A DNA stretch of 64,000 nt from an uncultured Candidatus Saccharibacteria bacterium (GTDB taxonomy: Bacteria > Patescibacteriota > Saccharimonadia > Saccharimonadales > Saccharimonadaceae). Position numbers and translations under genes: made by a program. The stretch lies in the NCBI GenBank assembly GCA_937898545.1, contig CALEJV010000007.1, forward strand, positions 1-64,000, written 5' to 3'. Under the pieces are notes generated by a model. The model made no database searches, had not been told where the DNA came from, and was given only the letters and a program-made list of their open reading frames with translations. Shown here piece by piece: positions 1-7,743 of the stretch (position 1 is the stretch's first letter; every line of letters begins with the position of its first letter).

Positions 1-75
1 CAAGAGGTCGACATCCAGCGAATGTCGACCCTTATAGTGTTCCGGAGGAGGGAGTGCGGGGAGGGTGAGCGTGAG
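1..75 (+). repeat. Family 1 structured repeat, copy 1 (truncated by the window edge)
   Basis: The 3' half of a dispersed element seen four times here. It contains a hairpin GGTCGACAT/ATGTCGACC followed by the conserved run CTTATAGTGTTC and GGAGGAGGGAGTG. The other copies lie at 4493-4614, 13846-13985 and 22181-22318. Compared with copy 2, the hairpin arms differ (CGACAT versus CGATACTT) but stay complementary, so the structure rather than the sequence is kept. It lies about 110 bp upstream of tRNA-Thr. Function unknown. Confidence 0.75.
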
Positions 76-168
76 AAGCAGTGAAAATTAGGTTATTACC
101 CTGCAGCACAAGGTAGCCTCTACAGGCTATCCCCACCGCGCTGCCTTCCATTTTCGCCTCGCCTCTAG

Positions 169-174
169 TATAAT
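169..174 (+). promoter_or_regulatory. -10 element for tRNA-Thr
   Basis: A TATAAT hexamer ends 11 bp before the mature 5' end of tRNA-Thr. The matching -35 is weak (TTCCAT region near 146-151). The tRNA and the membrane protein directly behind it could share this promoter. Confidence 0.55.
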
Positions 175-185
175 ATAGCGGTGAT

Positions 186-261
186 GCCGCTGTAGCTCAG
201 TTGGTAGAGCGGCGCTTTCGTAAAGCGTAGGTCACCGGTTCGAGTCCGGTCAGCGGCTCCA
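186..261 (+). tRNA. tRNA-Thr(CGT)
   Basis: Full cloverleaf. Acceptor stem GCCGCTG/CAGCGGC, anticodon loop TTCGTAA with anticodon CGT at 219-221 reading ACG, T-loop GGTTCGAGTCC, discriminator T and an encoded CCA. The 3' end UCCA is complementary to the UGGA of the T-box bulge in front of thrS at 4798-4801, as expected of a threonine tRNA. Confidence 0.95.
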
Positions 262-268
262 TTTGTTT

Positions 269-655
269 ATGACCAAAGAGAAGAAGGATTTTCTGCGCAC
301 CCCTCTCCGCACGATCGCGGCCGATCGGCCGTTCTTTGCGGCGCTAATTGGCGTGTTTGTCGCGGGCATCATCTATATGCTGGTGATGGGCTTTACGCTG
401 CAGGTGCGCGATGTGCAGGTTTATGTGCGCTACACCGCCTTTGGCGAGGCGCATTTTTATAAGAGCTATTGGTATTATTTACTCAGTTTTGTGTTGTTTG
501 GTGCACTGGTAATGGTGGTGCACATTGGCCTGATGGTTAAGCTGTATAGCCTGCAGCGCCGCCAGACAGCGCTTTTTGTGGGGGCGGCAGCAGTATTGGT
601 GCTGCTGGTTGCTGCCTCGTATGGATTAGCAGTAATGCACCTGGCGTATCGATAA
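269..655 (+). CDS. Small membrane protein of unknown function, three predicted TM helices
   Basis: About 128 residues. A short charged N-terminus (TKEKKDF) is followed by a first hydrophobic stretch at about residues 22-45, a polar loop rich in aromatic residues, a second at about 70-92 and a third at about 100-123. I do not recognise a family. The ATG at 269 lies only seven bases after the encoded CCA of tRNA-Thr and has no ribosome binding site; a TTG two codons upstream is possible but unlikely. After tRNA 3' processing the message would be almost leaderless. The stop codon abuts the ATG of the following glycosyltransferase, so the two are probably one operon and this protein may be a partner of that enzyme. 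Confidence 0.75.
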   Translation: MTKEKKDFLRTPLRTIAADRPFFAALIGVFVAGIIYMLVMGFTLQVRDVQVYVRYTAFGEAHFYKSYWYYLLSFVLFGALVMVVHIGLMVKLYSLQRRQTALFVGAAAVLVLLVAASYGLAVMHLAYR

Positions 656-2362
656 ATGAACCACAACGATCTCGAGCTGCCCATGGGCAAGCGCACTCTC
701 CTCTACCGATTATTTGAAATTCTCCCAGCATTCTTGAGCTATGGGATGCTGATTTTGTTCATCATCTTGTCTTTGATAAATCCACTGTGGGCGTCTATCT
801 ACCTTCTCGTCTTGGTGATGAGTGTGATTGTCCGCTCAATTGGCATTGCCTACCGTACGCTGACAGGCCACCACCAGCTGGAGAAGGCACAGATGGTCGA
901 TTGGCGGCAGCGCCTGGAGCAGCTCGAAGACCCAGTAGCGAGCTATGCTGCCATTCAGCAGCAACCACTACCGAAGCGGCATCAGCGTGAGTTTCATGCC
1001 CAAGAGCATCGCGAGAATCTCCGCCTTATGGCGGCCGACCCAGCAAGCTTCCCGCGACCATCGCAGCTCTACCAAGCAGTGATTGTAGCGGCGTACAATG
1101 AGTCGTATGATGTCTTGCAGCCTACCATCGAGTCAGTCAAGAATACGACATACAACAATAAGCAGATCATCCTTGTCCTTGCCTACGAGGAGCGTGGTGG
1201 GGTGGATATTGCCCGCACGGCCGCTCGCCTTCAACAGGAGTATGGTGATGTATTCTTCACCTTCCAGACTATCATGCACCCCAAGGATATGCCCGATGAG
1301 GTGATTGGTAAGGGTGGTAACATCACTTATGCTGGTAAGCAGCTCCAGCGCTATTGTGACGAGCAGGGGATTGCCTACAGTGATGTGATGATCACCACGC
1401 TCGACAGCGACAACCGTCCGTATCCATCATACTTCGACTATGTGGCGTATGAGTATATCGTTCACCCCGAGCGCAAGCGTTTGTCGTATCAGCCGATTGC
1501 ACTATACTTTGGCAACATCTGGGATGCCCCAGCGCCAATGCGGGTGATTGCGACGGGTAACTCCTTCTGGACGATCATCAGCAGCATGCGCCCCCACACA
1601 CTGCGCAACTTTGCCTCGCACTCACAGCCAATGGACGCGCTGGTGGAGATGAACTTCTGGAGCACGCGCAGCATCGTGGAAGATGGCCACCAGTACTGGC
1701 GCAGCTACTTCTATTTTGCGGGGGACTATAGCGTTCTGCCTATCCATGTGCCGATCTACCAAGATGCCGTGATGGACAACACCTTCTGGGGGACGGTGGT
1801 AGCGCAGTTCAAGCAGCTCCGACGCTGGAGCTACGGTGCGTCGGATATCCCCTATGTGGCAATACGCACCTTTACGCGGCGGCGCAATGTACCATTTGCT
1901 GAGGTGTTTGCCCGCTTTATACGCTTGCTCGATGGGCATGTGACCCTGGCTGTGATGGCCTTTTTGGTGACCTTTGGTGGGTGGGTGCCACTGTTGATCA
2001 ACCAAGAATCATCACGCAGCTATGCAGTACACATGCTGCCCGAGGTGATTAGTAATTTGCAGCGCTTTGCGATGATCGGTATCTTTATCACCGTCTTCTT
2101 GATGCTCAAGATGTTGCCGCCACGGCCCGAGCGCTACAAGCGTCGGCGCAGCTTTGCCATGGTGGCGCAGTGGATCCTTATGCCTGTCACATCCATTTGC
2201 TTTAGTGCAATTGGTGCCTTTAATGCGCAGACACACCTGGCGTTTGGTCGCTATCTTGACAAATTTGACGTAACAATTAAGGCTACAGCCGGCTCGCGCG
2301 ACCGCGCCAAAGCCGCCAAACAAGCCCAAAAAGCCGCTAAGAAACAGCGCAAGAAAGAATAG
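656..2362 (+). CDS. Membrane-bound family 2 glycosyltransferase, processive type
   Basis: 568 residues. The N-terminus carries two TM helices (about 20-68). A GT-A domain starts near residue 140 with AAYNES. It has a DSD nucleotide-sugar and metal motif near 252-254 and the QLRRW acceptor motif near 387, which is typical of cellulose-synthase and hyaluronan-synthase-like enzymes. Two or more C-terminal TM segments follow (about 425-500), and the tail is rich in Lys and Ala. Such enzymes polymerise or transfer sugars from activated donors at the cytoplasmic face and pass the product across the membrane. Sugar and acceptor cannot be told from sequence. The start abuts the stop of the small membrane protein upstream, and an intrinsic terminator follows at 2392. 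Confidence 0.85.
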   Translation: MNHNDLELPMGKRTLLYRLFEILPAFLSYGMLILFIILSLINPLWASIYLLVLVMSVIVRSIGIAYRTLTGHHQLEKAQMVDWRQRLEQLEDPVASYAAIQQQPLPKRHQREFHAQEHRENLRLMAADPASFPRPSQLYQAVIVAAYNESYDVLQPTIESVKNTTYNNKQIILVLAYEERGGVDIARTAARLQQEYGDVFFTFQTIMHPKDMPDEVIGKGGNITYAGKQLQRYCDEQGIAYSDVMITTLDSDNRPYPSYFDYVAYEYIVHPERKRLSYQPIALYFGNIWDAPAPMRVIATGNSFWTIISSMRPHTLRNFASHSQPMDALVEMNFWSTRSIVEDGHQYWRSYFYFAGDYSVLPIHVPIYQDAVMDNTFWGTVVAQFKQLRRWSYGASDIPYVAIRTFTRRRNVPFAEVFARFIRLLDGHVTLAVMAFLVTFGGWVPLLINQESSRSYAVHMLPEVISNLQRFAMIGIFITVFLMLKMLPPRPERYKRRRSFAMVAQWILMPVTSICFSAIGAFNAQTHLAFGRYLDKFDVTIKATAGSRDRAKAAKQAQKAAKKQRKKE

Positions 2363-2391
2363 AATTCATGCTTTTGTAGCGGCATATATAT

Positions 2392-2417
2392 AACCGGCCA
2401 GAGAATGGCCGGTTTTT
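2392..2417 (+). terminator. Intrinsic terminator after the glycosyltransferase
   Basis: Perfect 9-bp stem AACCGGCCA/TGGCCGGTT with a 5-nt loop and a run of T, about 30 bp after the stop codon. Confidence 0.85.
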
Positions 2418-3710
2418 GTATTGGCGAGGATTGGAGCGTAGAGTATCAGCTATCTTATATTCTCTGCCGTCCTTGGCTGGGGCTATAAGAGCTGCGGTGC
2501 TTAGAGTAGAATTTCTCATGTTGACGGGTGGTCTGGCAGGACTTTGCGGCAGATTTATGCGCCGCTGAAGACTGAGAGAGGAGGGGTGGTACTGAGGAGT
2601 AGGTAAGACTCTGGCGCTAGAAGGCCGTTCATTAGTGGTATTTCGTTCACATCTCTTATATCTCTTCTTTGGCCTGTAGAGGCCAATTAAAGTATCGTTC
2701 ATTAATCGTGTGAGAGAGCTGGCATGAGTATTATTGACACCGCTGAGGCTGTTGGTTCGCTAGATAGCTCAGAGCAAGGCCGCCTTGAGGCTGTAGCGCC
2801 ATGAATGAGTGGCTCGTAGGGCTTGTGGCAACAATGCGAGTAGGGCACTCTGGCAGATTTTACAGAGGCCAGCTTATCAAAATACATGTTATACTACAAA
2901 AATATCAAAATACAAATGCAAACTGTGCGTGCATTATATCACCAAACGAATATGATGCGCAGCAAAATGACCATATGCAATGTGGATAACTAATGATGTG
3001 GTGTGGATGAATATTTGGTGAGAAACCACAGCTATGCTTGCTAGGTGGTACTGTGAAAAGGGTGGGGCGCTCAAAAAGTGGTGGCATGCCAGGTTTCTTT
3101 ATGCCGCTCAGAGTGCGATAGTCTGGAGTGGGTGAACTTGTGATAGTTTAGCGACAGGATGTATGAGTGATGTGAATATATACACCAAATTTTCATTTGT
3201 TGGCGCTGGTTTTTACTGCTTCATTCGTAGAGATAATGGGGAGGAGTATACAGATAGTGTGTAATATTGATAAGCATATGCTTTATATTATATAGTTGAT
3301 GCGTGCGTTTGATGATGGTGTGAGTGACTTCTTGGGCTGGGCAGGTGGTCTGGGTGAGTGTTGTGCAGCGTGTGAATCTGCGTATGTTTTGTTCATAATA
3401 AACCAGCAAATAGGTTGCAACACAGCTCATCATTTTGCTTGTAATATGCAAGCGATATGATGGGCTGAGGGAATACAGGCATGGTCTATCGCGACGGTAA
3501 CAAGGCGCTTGTGAGCGAAGGATAGGTGGCGACAAGAAGACGCTATTATGTGAATATTTTTTGTTATAATTCATATAATGTGAATTTGCGAGAGTGCGGA
3601 AGGTAGGCTCATGAGGAAAAGTAGCGATGCCAAGCAGGGTAAATCACTTGCAATTTGCAACTAAAATATAGTACATGTTTTTACTATGTATCAATTTTTT
3701 GTGAGAGGCT
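2418..3710. other. Gene-poor 1.3-kb stretch
   Basis: No open frame here resembles a protein and none has a convincing start. The base composition is lower in GC than the flanking genes. One exact DnaA-box-like word TGTGGATAA occurs near 2980 and a near match (TGTGGATGA) about 20 bp later. That is too few for an origin without a nearby dnaA or dnaN. Confidence 0.6.
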
Positions 3711-4163
3711 CTACCCCTGTATACCCATGGTGTTGTGGTAGTAATCGATGAAGGTGCCAGTTTTTGCGGCGAGCATGATTTCTTGTTTGAGCAAATCTTT
3801 TTCGTGGGCGATGGTGGCACGATAGTCGTCGCTCACGGCAGCATGCGGGTCGGCACAGGCACCCCAAAAGAGCAGTTCGACGAGTAGCGGCAAGAGCTGC
3901 CAGCTGCTGTCTGTTGGGCTATAAATGTATTGATTGCCTTGGAGTGGATCGCGTTGCTTATCAAGCAAGCCAGCTGATTCTAACCGCGCCAAGCGATCGG
4001 CCAAAATATTGCTGGCAATGCGCTCATCGCGTGCGAATTCGCGGAAGTAGCAGCGCCCAAAGAGCAGCACGTCGCGCATGATGAGGAGTGTCCATTTGTC
4101 GCCAAAAAGGTCGAGGCTGTAGCTAATGGGGCAGGCTGAGCGTTTGTGAGCTGTTCGTGTCAT
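3711..4163 (-). CDS. HxlR-family winged-helix transcriptional regulator
   Basis: 150 residues. The N-terminal half matches the HxlR pattern: CPISYSLDLFGDKWTLLIMRD, then FREFARDERIASNILADRL as recognition helix region and a wing around GLLDKQRDP. Members are small dimeric DNA-binding proteins. The early Cys can act as a redox or electrophile sensor in some relatives, and a Cys is present near residue 11. The C-terminal part is unlike well-known members. The gene stands alone, so the target is not evident; a divergent or auto-regulated target is usual for the family. No strong Shine-Dalgarno is seen. Confidence 0.85.
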   Translation of the reverse strand: MTRTAHKRSACPISYSLDLFGDKWTLLIMRDVLLFGRCYFREFARDERIASNILADRLARLESAGLLDKQRDPLQGNQYIYSPTDSSWQLLPLLVELLFWGACADPHAAVSDDYRATIAHEKDLLKQEIMLAAKTGTFIDYYHNTMGIQG

Positions 4164-4251
4164 GCCTTTAGCGTAGCATCAAGGCTTGCGTTTTGCAAGT
4201 TTGTGGTGTGAGCTGGTAGCGAAGTAATGTTACCAGGCTTTGCCATAACAA

Positions 4252-4280
4252 AAAGCACTTACTGTAGTAGTAAGTGCTTT
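4252..4280 (-). terminator. Intrinsic terminator for tRNA-Val(GAC)
   Basis: 11-bp stem AAAGCACTTAC/GTAAGTGCTTT. On the minus strand the stem is followed by a run of T, so it fits the end of the tRNA-Val transcript. On the plus strand the T-run is poor. Confidence 0.75.
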
Positions 4281-4332
4281 CGCGCCAGCGCATCTTACAG
4301 ACCGACATGGTGCACTAGCGAATAGACCGAAA

Positions 4333-4409
4333 TGGTGGGCAATAGAGGATTCGAACCTCTCACCTCTTCAACGTCAATGAAGCGCTCTAGCCAAATGAGC
4401 TAATCGCCC
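4333..4409 (-). tRNA. tRNA-Val(GAC)
   Basis: Read on the minus strand. Acceptor GGGCGAT/ATTGCCC with one G-U pair, anticodon stem CTTCA/TGAAG enclosing TTGACGT with anticodon GAC, T-arm GAGGTTCGAATCCTC, discriminator A and an encoded CCA. Decodes GUC and GUU. Confidence 0.95.
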
Positions 4410-4492
4410 GACACGTGTATTGTAGCAGAAGATGTAGGGGAGGGCAAGGGTAGATAAATGGAAGGCTCGAGCAGTTATTATGCATTCGCGCG

Positions 4493-4614
4493 CCCCACAC
4501 TTCATCCGATGGAGTGTGAAAACAGATTGCAATAATCTGTTTTCAGCCCAGCGCAAGAGGTCGATACTTGGGAAGTATCGACCCTTATAGTGTTCCTGAG
4601 GAGGGAGTGTGGGG
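4493..4614 (+). repeat. Family 1 structured repeat, copy 2 (complete)
   Basis: Outer arms CCCCACACT/AGTGTGGGG enclose the conserved block CATCCGATGGAGTGTG. Then come hairpin AAAACAGATT/AATCTGTTTT, a CAGC-CAG spacer with AAGAG, hairpin GGTCGATACTT/AAGTATCGACC, and the conserved CTTATAGTGTTC and GAGGAGGGAG. Compared with copies 3 and 4, both hairpins differ in sequence but mostly keep pairing. It lies just upstream of the thrS promoter and in the same orientation. I do not recognise the element. Confidence 0.8.
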
Positions 4615-4657
4615 TGGGTAAACGTGAGAACGCTGCGTGATTGATGCTTAGCAATAT

Positions 4658-4687
4658 TTGCACCCACCCCCACTCTCGTTATACAAT
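4658..4687 (+). promoter_or_regulatory. thrS promoter
   Basis: TTGCAC and TACAAT separated by 18 bp. Transcription from here would begin near 4694 and give a leader of about 280 nt containing the T-box. Confidence 0.65.
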
Positions 4688-4693
4688 AGACGG

Positions 4694-4888
4694 TAAGTGC
4701 TGACGGGGCCTCACCAGCCTCCCGAGCTTCGTGGGCTGTCGTGATGTGCGAGAACGTTGCGTCATGAGTGCTTGGCGGTAAGCGCCAAGAAGTCCGGTGG
4801 AACCGCCGTTTGCGTGCAAGCGGCCCGAGACATGCGAGATTGGTCGGATGGAGTATATCCGTGCCAGGGCGCATGTTTTTTATTTTTA
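4694..4888 (+). promoter_or_regulatory. T-box leader with attenuator, threonine type
   Basis: Stem III is CTTGGCG/CGCCAAG (4771-4789). The antiterminator follows: A1 GTCCGG (4792-4797), the seven-base bulge TGGAACC (4798-4804), A2 GCCGTTTGC/GCAAGCGGC, and A1' CCGaGAC (4825-4831). The competing terminator is ACATGCG (4830-4836) with CGCATGT (4870-4876), an inner stem, and a long T-run. TGGA pairs with the UCCA end of tRNA-Thr. In the Stem I region a TGACG/CGTCA stem encloses an internal loop with an ACG triplet (Thr codon, near 4754) as candidate specifier; that last point is inference. Uncharged tRNA-Thr should allow read-through into thrS. Confidence 0.85.
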
Positions 4889-4955
4889 TCAACATAATTT
4901 ATATACAAGGAGGAGCGAGTCGGCTTCTGGCTGCCAGCGCGCAGCGGAGAAGTTG

Positions 4956-5003
4956 ATGAGCAAACAAAGCAATGAACAACGAGCAGCAAGCAATGCGCCA
5001 TAG
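4956..5003 (+). CDS. Possible 15-codon leader ORF overlapping the thrS start
   Basis: An ATG at 4956 follows a good Shine-Dalgarno (GGAGAAG) at proper spacing. It opens a 15-residue frame beginning MSKQSN that ends at 5001-5003, out of frame with thrS. The thrS ATG at 4972 has no Shine-Dalgarno of its own, so translation might be coupled through this ORF. It could also be chance. Confidence 0.3.
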   Translation: MSKQSNEQRAASNAP

Positions 5004-6783
5004 CTTGGCGCACATCATGGCGCAAGCCGTCCAGCATTTGTGGCCACAGGCGAAGTTTGGCGTGGGGCCAGCCATCGAGCAGGGGTTCTATTATGACATT
5101 GACCTTGGTGATGTGACGATATCTGAGGCAGATTTTGGCAAAATCGAGAAGGAGATGCGGCGCATTATTGCGCGCGATCTACCCTTTACACACCGCGATG
5201 TGCCGGTAGATGAGGCGATTGCTTGGGCGAAGGAGGCAGATCAGCCATATAAAGTTGAATTGCTCAATGACCTGAAGCGCTCGGGGACAACCATTGCCAA
5301 AGAATTGTCTGGAGAGGCCCTTGGTAGCGCTGCAGAAGGTGAGAGTAAGGTAAAGACGGTATCACTCTACTCTCAGGGCGATTACACCGATCTGTGCCGT
5401 GGTGGGCACGTGGAGAGCACAGGTAAGGTGGGAGCTTTCAAGTTGCTGCGTGTGGCTGGTGCGTACTGGCGAGGCGACGAGACCCGGTCGCAGATGCAGC
5501 GGCTCTATGGCGTGGCCTTTGCAACACAAGCAGAGCTTGATAGCTACCTACAGATGCGCGAAGAAGCCAAAAAGCGCGACCACCGCAAGCTTGGCAAAGA
5601 ACTCGACCTCTACACAATGTCGCCACTGGTGGGGGTGGGTTTGCCACTCTTTACACCGCGTGGCACGATCTTGCGCGACAAAGCAGCCCAGCTCTCTAAC
5701 CAGCTGCGCGAGAAATACGGCTTTGCCAAAGTCTGGACGCCGCACATTACTAAGAAAGATTTGTATGAGACGAGCGGGCACTGGGCGAAGTTTGGCGACG
5801 AGCTCTTCCTCGTGACGAGCCAAGAGACGAGCGACAAGATGGCCCTCAAGCCAATGAACTGCCCGCACCACACGCAGATTTTTGCCAGCCAGCCACGGAG
5901 CTACCGCGATATGCCCGTGCGCTACCTCGAGACAACGACCGACTACCGCGACGAAAAAACTGGCGAGCTGGGTGGCCTGAGCCGGGTGCGTTCGCTGACG
6001 CAGGATGATAGCCATGTGTTTTGCCGGCCAGATCAGATCGAGCAGGAGATGAGTAATTTACTGGCCTGTGCTGAGGAGCTGTACCACATTGTCGGGATGA
6101 AGCTGCGTGTCCGCCTGAGTTATCGCGATGAGGGTGAGGGCTACCTTGGGGCACCAGAATTGTGGCAATCGGCCCAGGCTCAGCTCAAGGCAGCTGTGAT
6201 GGCTAAGCAACTGGATTATTTCGAGCAGGAGGGCGAAGCGGCCTTTTATGGGCCGAAGATCGACTTCATGGCGACGGATGCGATTGGCCGCGAGCACCAG
6301 GTGGCGACGGTGCAGCTCGACTTCGTCCAGCCCGAGCGCTTTGGCCTCGAATATACCGATGAAGCGGGTGACATGGCTCGGCCAGTGATGATTCATAGCG
6401 CGCTGCTGGGCTCGATTGAGCGTTTCCTGAGCGTCTTTATTGAGCACACAGCGGGGTGGTTCCCTTTCTGGATTGCGCCCGAGCAAGTCCGTATTCTCAC
6501 AATTAACAACACCGTAGAAGACTATGTTGATGAAATAACATCGGTGATCAAAACAGTGGTACTAATGCGTCCTATAAAATACAACGAGGTAAGATATACA
6601 ACAGATATGCGCAATGAATCGCTCGGTAAAAAGATCCGCGAAGCTACTGTTGTAAAAATTCCGGTGCAGATTATCGTTGGCCCGCGCGACAAAGCCAACC
6701 GCCAGGTAAGTGTGCGTACCCAGCAGGGCGAGACAACGATGCCGTTGGATGAGCTAGCAGCCTATCTAGAGGGGCTCAGCTAA
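4972..6783 (+). CDS. thrS: Threonyl-tRNA synthetase lacking the TGS domain
   Basis: 603 residues. Charges tRNA-Thr with threonine using ATP in the cytosol. The protein starts directly in the editing domain: HSLAH at 10-14 and CRGGH near 142 supply its zinc-like cluster residues, and the usual N-terminal TGS domain is absent. The class II catalytic core follows from about 210, with MNCPHH near 295 and the motif 3 region ALLGSIERF near 480. The anticodon-binding domain is at about 500-603. The ATG at 4972 is the first in frame after a stop at 4957 but has no ribosome binding site. Codons 507-550 are distinctly AT-richer than the rest. Expression is under the upstream T-box. The stop overlaps the start of the next gene. 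Confidence 0.95.
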   Translation: MNNEQQAMRHSLAHIMAQAVQHLWPQAKFGVGPAIEQGFYYDIDLGDVTISEADFGKIEKEMRRIIARDLPFTHRDVPVDEAIAWAKEADQPYKVELLNDLKRSGTTIAKELSGEALGSAAEGESKVKTVSLYSQGDYTDLCRGGHVESTGKVGAFKLLRVAGAYWRGDETRSQMQRLYGVAFATQAELDSYLQMREEAKKRDHRKLGKELDLYTMSPLVGVGLPLFTPRGTILRDKAAQLSNQLREKYGFAKVWTPHITKKDLYETSGHWAKFGDELFLVTSQETSDKMALKPMNCPHHTQIFASQPRSYRDMPVRYLETTTDYRDEKTGELGGLSRVRSLTQDDSHVFCRPDQIEQEMSNLLACAEELYHIVGMKLRVRLSYRDEGEGYLGAPELWQSAQAQLKAAVMAKQLDYFEQEGEAAFYGPKIDFMATDAIGREHQVATVQLDFVQPERFGLEYTDEAGDMARPVMIHSALLGSIERFLSVFIEHTAGWFPFWIAPEQVRILTINNTVEDYVDEITSVIKTVVLMRPIKYNEVRYTTDMRNESLGKKIREATVVKIPVQIIVGPRDKANRQVSVRTQQGETTMPLDELAAYLEGLS

Positions 6784-7406
6784 TGCGCCGCCTGCGTATT
6801 GCTGTGGATGTTGACGACGTGCTGGCGGAGAATGCTGCTGGCATCGTCGCCTTTAGCAACCAGCGCTGGGGGACGAACCTGACGGTCGATGACTACGATG
6901 AGCATTGGGCTAAGATGTGGCAGGTGGATAATGCTGAAGTGAAGCGGCGCAGTGCCGAGCTGATGGACGCTGGCCTCGGTACGGGCTATGGACACATTGG
7001 CGGCGCGCTGGAGGTACTGGAGCGCTTGGCACAGCAGCATCACTTGATGATTGCGACATCACGTCACTTGCGAGTGAAAAGCGATACAATGGCCTGGATC
7101 GACGAGCATTTTCCGGGTATCTTTGCCAGTACATCAGTCTACTTCTCAGGCATTTGGGATGAGCTGACAGATGGTTCGCACCTTGCTACTAAGGCAGAGT
7201 TGGTGGTGCAGATTAATGCCGATGTGCTGATCGACGACCAGCTCAAGCACTGCCAAGCGGTGGCAGCGCATGGCCGCAACGCGCTGCTCTTTGGCGATTA
7301 TGCTTGGAACCAAGCCACAACACTGCCAGCTGGGGTAGTGCGCTGCACAAATTGGTACGAAGTGGAGGTGGCAATTGAGCGACTTGCCAGCGATGAGCCT
7401 GCGTGA
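6783..7406 (+). CDS. HAD-superfamily 5'(3')-deoxyribonucleotidase-like phosphatase
   Basis: 207 residues. The N-terminus has the HAD nucleophile motif DVDDVL (residues 9-14). TSR (near 97) fits HAD motif II, and the later IDDQLKHC (near 152) supplies the acidic motif IV region. Length and the DVDDVLAE opening resemble the NT5C/YorS-like deoxyribonucleotidase group, which dephosphorylates nucleoside monophosphates; substrate is inferred from family only. The ATG overlaps the thrS stop (TAATG), so the gene is translationally coupled. In a host-dependent bacterium such an enzyme could help in nucleotide salvage. Confidence 0.75.
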   Translation: MRRLRIAVDVDDVLAENAAGIVAFSNQRWGTNLTVDDYDEHWAKMWQVDNAEVKRRSAELMDAGLGTGYGHIGGALEVLERLAQQHHLMIATSRHLRVKSDTMAWIDEHFPGIFASTSVYFSGIWDELTDGSHLATKAELVVQINADVLIDDQLKHCQAVAAHGRNALLFGDYAWNQATTLPAGVVRCTNWYEVEVAIERLASDEPA

Positions 7407-7743
7407 TGCCGTCTACGAGCTGATGGCGCAGCTGCCAGATGATAAAGTGACAACCTATGGCGACTTGGCGGCTTTTGCTGGCCACCCATACGCCGCGCGG
7501 CGAGTGGGGGAGATTGCTCATGGTGGGCCGGAGGAGCTGCCGTGGCATAGACTTGTAAATTGCAAGGGAGGCCTTGCGGTCGGCTTTCCAGGTGGGCAGG
7601 CAGTGCAGCGGCAATTGCTCGAGCACGATGGGATCCAGTGTGATGATTCGTACCGCGTGGTTGATTTTGCACAGCGTCGCTGGCGGCCACATGCCACGCC
7701 GCATAATAATCTGAAAGGTAGCTCGCATGTTCACAAAAAATAA
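7393..7743 (+). CDS. Alkyltransferase-like DNA repair protein (ATL)
   Basis: About 116 residues from the ATG at 7393. Matches the C-terminal DNA-binding domain of O6-alkylguanine-DNA alkyltransferase: VTTYGDLAAFAG helix region, the AARRVGEI segment, then LPWHRLVN. In MGMT the active site reads PCHR; here the Cys is replaced by Trp, as in the ATL family. Such proteins bind O6-alkylguanine lesions without repairing them and hand them to nucleotide excision repair. The start lies inside the end of the previous gene and the end overlaps miaA, so this is part of a tightly packed operon. Confidence 0.85.
   Translation: MSLRDAVYELMAQLPDDKVTTYGDLAAFAGHPYAARRVGEIAHGGPEELPWHRLVNCKGGLAVGFPGGQAVQRQLLEHDGIQCDDSYRVVDFAQRRWRPHATPHNNLKGSSHVHKK

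Noticed and set aside
2960..3010. DnaA-box-like words suggesting an origin
   Set aside because: Only one exact TGTGGATAA and one near match, with no dnaA, dnaN or box cluster nearby.
7375..7392. Upstream TTG start of the ATL gene
   Set aside because: The ATG at 7393 fits the family N-terminus better; the extra six codons add no similarity.
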